NCBI GenBank assembly: GCA_029962745.1
Contig: CM057171.1
Coordinates: 19,044,034-19,108,033, forward strand
Source of the DNA: Echinometra lucunter
Taxonomy: Eukaryota > Echinodermata > Echinoidea > Camarodonta > Echinometridae
DNA: 64,000 nt
Reading direction: 5' to 3'
A program made the translations under genes and the position numbers. Below the pieces are notes generated by a model. It did not search any database and was not told where the DNA came from. It was given only the letters and a program-made list of their open reading frames with translations. Shown here one piece after another: positions 61,001 to 64,000 of the stretch. Each line of letters opens with the position of its first letter. Within the stretch, counting starts at the first letter, position 1.

Positions 61001-61169
61001 TACCCCGATGGAGACTGCTTCTGAGACCGGTGCGGGTATCATGTCGCCCCCTTCCCCAGGGCGCTCGGTCAATGTGGCCGAGGCCGAAAAGGAGTATCTC
61101 GGCGAGGCCACTAGTACAGATGCTCCCACCCAGCCCAATCAGCTGGCAGTCTCGGACTTCAACTTTGAG
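61001..61169 (+). CDS. Transglutaminase exon with the leader peptide
   Basis: Acceptor tctccctcag at 60991-61000, donor tttgaggtatgg, ending in phase 0 after SDFNFE. The coding start is either the ATG at 61008 or lies in an earlier exon. Confidence 0.85.
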
Positions 61170-63185
61170 GTATGGCCAATTAATTACTCAAATTCTTAGC
61201 CTTTTACCAACCCCTCTGTAAAATGCTGTAAATGTTTGGAATTAAGAGAATATGTAATGAAGGGTCATTCAGTTTATATGTTGAACGGTATCATTGTATG
61301 GTCCAGTGCAACAAGCCTATTACATGATCATGGCACTCACATACAGAGAAAGCTTTAAGTATTATTATGAGTATTGTTATCATTGTTATTATTATCATCA
61401 TTATCATTATCATCATCATTATTATCATTATTATTATTATTATTATCAATTATTATTATCATTATTGTTATTGTTGTTATTGTTATTATTATCATTATTG
61501 TTATTGTTGTTATTATTATCATTATTGTTATTATCATTATTATTATTATCATTATTGTTATTATTATTGGTATTATTAGTGTTATTGTTATTATCATTAC
61601 TATCATTATTATTATTATCACTTTTATTATTTTTATTATTGTTATTATCATTATTATTAGCGTTGTTATTATTCTGTTATTAGTCCGGATCAAGATATAA
61701 TGCAAAAGGGGCCACTAAAAGGAAGTGAATGCGTGGCCAGGGGCAGGGTGTAAAAAAGTATATGCATGTTTGTTTATTATTTGCGGAAGTGTGATAAAAT
61801 ACAAATAAGATACTTAGGTACATGACGCAGGGCCCCGTTGCATAAAACATACCTATGGTAACTCTGCCATCAGTGGTAACTACCGTGGTAAGTGTAACAT
61901 TGCTCAACAGCCAACCAAATCAAGGTTTCTGTGGAAGTTTACCATTGATGGCAAAGTTACCATCAATGGTAAGTTTTATGGCAACGGGGCCATAGATATG
62001 AGAAAAAGCCACCATTGTTTTCTACGTGAACAAACCCTCACTAGTTATTTATACTTTTTTTTTTACATCGCAGTTGGAAAGGAACAGGAGACTGCATCAC
62101 ACCAGTGACTATGAGATCCCAAACCTCTTCGTCAGGAGAGGACAAGCCTTTGACATTGATGTGACCTTCAGTCGGCCTCCCAAGACAGAAGCTTTCATGC
62201 TGGAGTTGACTGTTCGTGGTGAGAAATAGGGATGTTTCTGGAACTTAAAGGTTTAGTACCACAAATTTTAAACCAAGAAGGACACTACTCTCCATGCAAA
62301 AACTATGAACATGGCACAGGGTTCTTTACTCAAACATTAAGTGCCATGTTGACACTGTTAACTTAGTGTTTCCCCAGATTAACATGATCATGGGCCTCAG
62401 GAAATTACACTCATTTACATATTCTAGTAAATTACACTCGGCTCTGCAAATTGGCAAAACTGATGACATCATATATGAGCAGGTCTCCATTCACTTTGTA
62501 CATGAAATTTCACATTTTCTCAATTTTCTTGGAAGTTAAACATTTTCTAACCCCCATGGTCAATGTATGTATCAATGGAATGTGTAACTTCCAAGAAAAT
62601 TGAGAAAATGTGAAGTTTCATGTACAAAGTGAATGGAGACCTGCTCGCATATGATGTCATCAGTGTTGCCAATTTGCAGAGCCGAGAGCAATTTACTAGA
62701 AAATGTAAATGAGTGTAATTTCCTTATTCTTTGACCGAATTTGCTCATTTTTTTTTTAAATGCTGTTCAAATTTATGTCCTTTTATTGAAAGAGTGAAAC
62801 TTCTAGGGTGGACTTACCCTTTAAAATACGCTGGAATTCCTTGAATGCTGTGTTCACTGAAATGGGTAGCCAAGCTGAGCAGGGGTAATAGAGCACCTTG
62901 CATCTTCTCAGGTGGATATGTGCTATTATGAAAATATCCAATGTTATTATCACTACAAAATGTGTGGTTTCTTTTGGGCAGCGGCCAAGGTGTCGTCCAT
63001 CAACCGTGGAACATTGATCCGCATCCCCTTCCACCGCTCTCAGCAGGGAAATGAAAACGAGTGGAACATCAAGGTCGGATCCGTGTCGGATGGTACCAAG
63101 TACTCCCTGATTGTTAATTGCCCCCCTGATGCCATTGTTGGCCGATACAACGTCGCTGTCATTGTGAAGGACACAGAGGAAGCGG
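61008..63185 (+). CDS. Transglutaminase, N-terminal exons (partial gene)
   Basis: Calcium-dependent protein-glutamine gamma-glutamyltransferase of the animal type, which cross-links proteins. The visible exons are 61001-61169, 62074-62218 and 62982-63185, with consistent phases (0 and 1). After a Pro/Ser/Glu-rich leader (METASETGAG, then SVNVAEAEKEYLGEA) comes the transglutaminase N-terminal domain: NRRLHHTSDYEIPNLFVRRG, then QAFDIDVTFSRPP, then RIPFHRSQQ, then EWNIKVGSVS, then PPDAIVGRYNVAVIV. The RRGQxFxI phrase and the IGxY-type strand are characteristic of the family. The catalytic Cys/His/Asp core and the barrels are beyond the right edge. The ATG at 61008 is the first in the exon, but the frame is open upstream to the acceptor at 61000, so a coding upstream exon is possible. 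The leader resembles the extended N terminus of factor XIII/hemocyte-type enzymes; that assignment is inferred. Confidence 0.92.
61360..61685. repeat. (ATT)n/(GTT)n microsatellite block
   Basis: About 320 bp of ATT, ATC and GTT triplets in transglutaminase intron. All frames in it are low-complexity artefacts. Confidence 0.95.
61830..61991. mobile_element. GTTGCATAAAACTTACC MITE family, copy 3
   Basis: Left gggccccgttgcataaaaca, right ggtaagttttatggcaacgg; inner arms ggtaactctgccatcagtgg and ccattgatggcaaagttacc; centre caacagccaaccaaatc. It lies in transglutaminase intron, 82 bp before the next exon. Confidence 0.85.
62074..62218 (+). CDS. Transglutaminase exon with LFVRRGQAF
   Basis: Acceptor tacatcgcag, donor cgtggtgag, phase 1. 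It encodes strands of the N-terminal beta-sandwich. Confidence 0.94.
62400..62722. mobile_element. Long-arm foldback element, 323 bp
   Basis: The ends ggaaattacactcatttaca and tgtaaatgagtgtaatttcc are exact inverted repeats. The arms extend about 145 bp each (ctctgcaaattggca, gatgacatcatat, tccattcactttgtac, aattttcttggaagtt) around a 30-bp loop. It lies in transglutaminase intron and is not coding. Confidence 0.9.
62982..63185 (+). CDS. Transglutaminase exon with the IVGRYNV strand
   Basis: Acceptor cttttgggcag, donor gcgggtatg, phase 1. It encodes SINRGTLIRIPFHRSQQ, then SVSDGTKYSLIVNCPP and VKDTEEAG, the end of the N-terminal domain. Confidence 0.94.
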
Positions 63186-63840
63186 GTATGATAATGCTAA
63201 AGTTTTGATAATGGTAATATTAGTTAGGCATCTTATCTTTATGTCATTTTTGTGTGAAAGAACGCATCCGGAATGCAAAATGGAAAATTACTGAAAATCA
63301 AATTTTCAAACAATGATTGATAATTTCACGGGTTGCATGTAGACCTTGTAAATTGATATACAATCTTCTTGTGGCATGATCTTTGCTAAAATTGTATTCC
63401 AATATGTAAAAATCGAAATTTTAATTTCTGCATATTTGTATTTTGCGTTCAGGACCCGTTATTTCGCACAACAACATAAAGATAAAACGCCTTAGGTACA
63501 TGCAGCTGATCAAAAGTTGAGTCCATCAGTTTTTATCGGCTTCTCCGCACCCGGGTTTTCACAGCTGTTTTGTCTACACGAAAAAGAATGGGAGGATTAG
63601 AAAGAAAACGATGCTGCCAGCGGGAATCCCGCTCTAGGCGGTGGTCGGATTGGGCTCTGACTTTATGATAAGAAGCCTTATACATTAATGGTATGATAAT
63701 AGTGAAGATAATGGTAATGACAGTAATGATAGCAATTATGATAATGGTGATGGTGATTATGCTGATATACGTGCTGATAATCATGATTCTAATAATGACA
63801 ATGATAATAGCAAAATGAAATAAGAAATGAAATGAAATGA
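63186..63840. other. Transglutaminase intron, no exon seen
   Basis: AT-rich; a degenerate ATA/ATG-rich run lies at 63685-63800. No further transglutaminase exon was recognised before the window ends. Confidence 0.5.
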
Positions 63841-63874
63841 TGGTGATTATATTTATGTCTGTCTACACTTTGAC

Positions 63875-64000
63875 AGCTAGAAGACTAACAGCACTGTACA
63901 GAGATGTACTGAGAGAGGAGACACAACTGGAAATGAACAAAAAACAATGCTGGACAGGAAGGCAAGAACTATCCTTTCATCAGGAACTGCAAGGACTGCT
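63875..64000 (+). other. Open segment after an acceptor-like site at the window edge
   Basis: After tttgacag at 63870-63877 a frame stays open to the edge and reads RRLTALYRDVLREETQLE, then MNKKQCWTGRQELSFHQEL. It does not resemble the transglutaminase core. It may be a repeat or transposon fragment; I cannot identify it. Confidence 0.25.

Overview
The window is genomic DNA from an animal. Genes are split by GT/AG introns of several hundred bases to several kilobases. Intergenic and intronic DNA is AT-rich and crowded with short tandem repeats, poly-G/poly-C runs and small inverted-repeat transposons. The gene set (an excitatory amino acid transporter, a synaptotagmin, a transglutaminase), the tRNA-derived SINE and the frequent TAGGCCTA-like palindromes suit a marine deuterostome. 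I would guess an echinoderm such as a sea urchin, but that is inference and no species can be fixed from the sequence.

Four protein-coding genes can be supported. (1) 5388-12048, plus strand: the last six exons of an SLC1-family glutamate/aspartate transporter; its earlier exons lie left of the window. (2) 25786-32288, plus strand: a six-exon synaptotagmin of 411 aa whose C2 domains have lost most of their calcium-binding aspartates. (3) 56317-51261, minus strand: a complete three-exon gene for a 270-aa protein I do not recognise, with a Ser/Thr/Arg-rich N-terminal half and a compact C-terminal domain. (4) 61008 to beyond 63185, plus strand: the first exons of a transglutaminase, covering the N-terminal domain; the catalytic core lies right of the window. 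All exon joins were checked for phase by hand.

Layout: 1-5387 is non-coding (a large ACC/ATC-rich block, a G/C-tract repeat, a foldback element). 5388-12048 holds the transporter, with several transposons and a minisatellite in its introns. 12049-25785 is intergenic, with a 51-bp minisatellite, an ATT-repeat block, a decayed LINE, a nested foldback region and a diverged tandem duplication. 25786-32288 is synaptotagmin. 32289-51260 is intergenic and very rich in miniature inverted-repeat elements (MITEs). 51261-56317 is the unknown minus-strand gene, with MITEs and a LINE 3' end in its introns. 56318-61000 holds GGTCA-rich repeats. 61001-64000 is the transglutaminase start.

The genes have no evident common pathway. 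The more unusual content is the repeat landscape. One hAT-like family has four copies, three with exact 8-bp target duplications. A group of otherwise unrelated MITEs shares GGG-type ends, a 3-bp CTG/CAG target duplication and, in most members, a central CCAAT-like box. Two insertions can be compared with an unoccupied paralogous site inside the same window.
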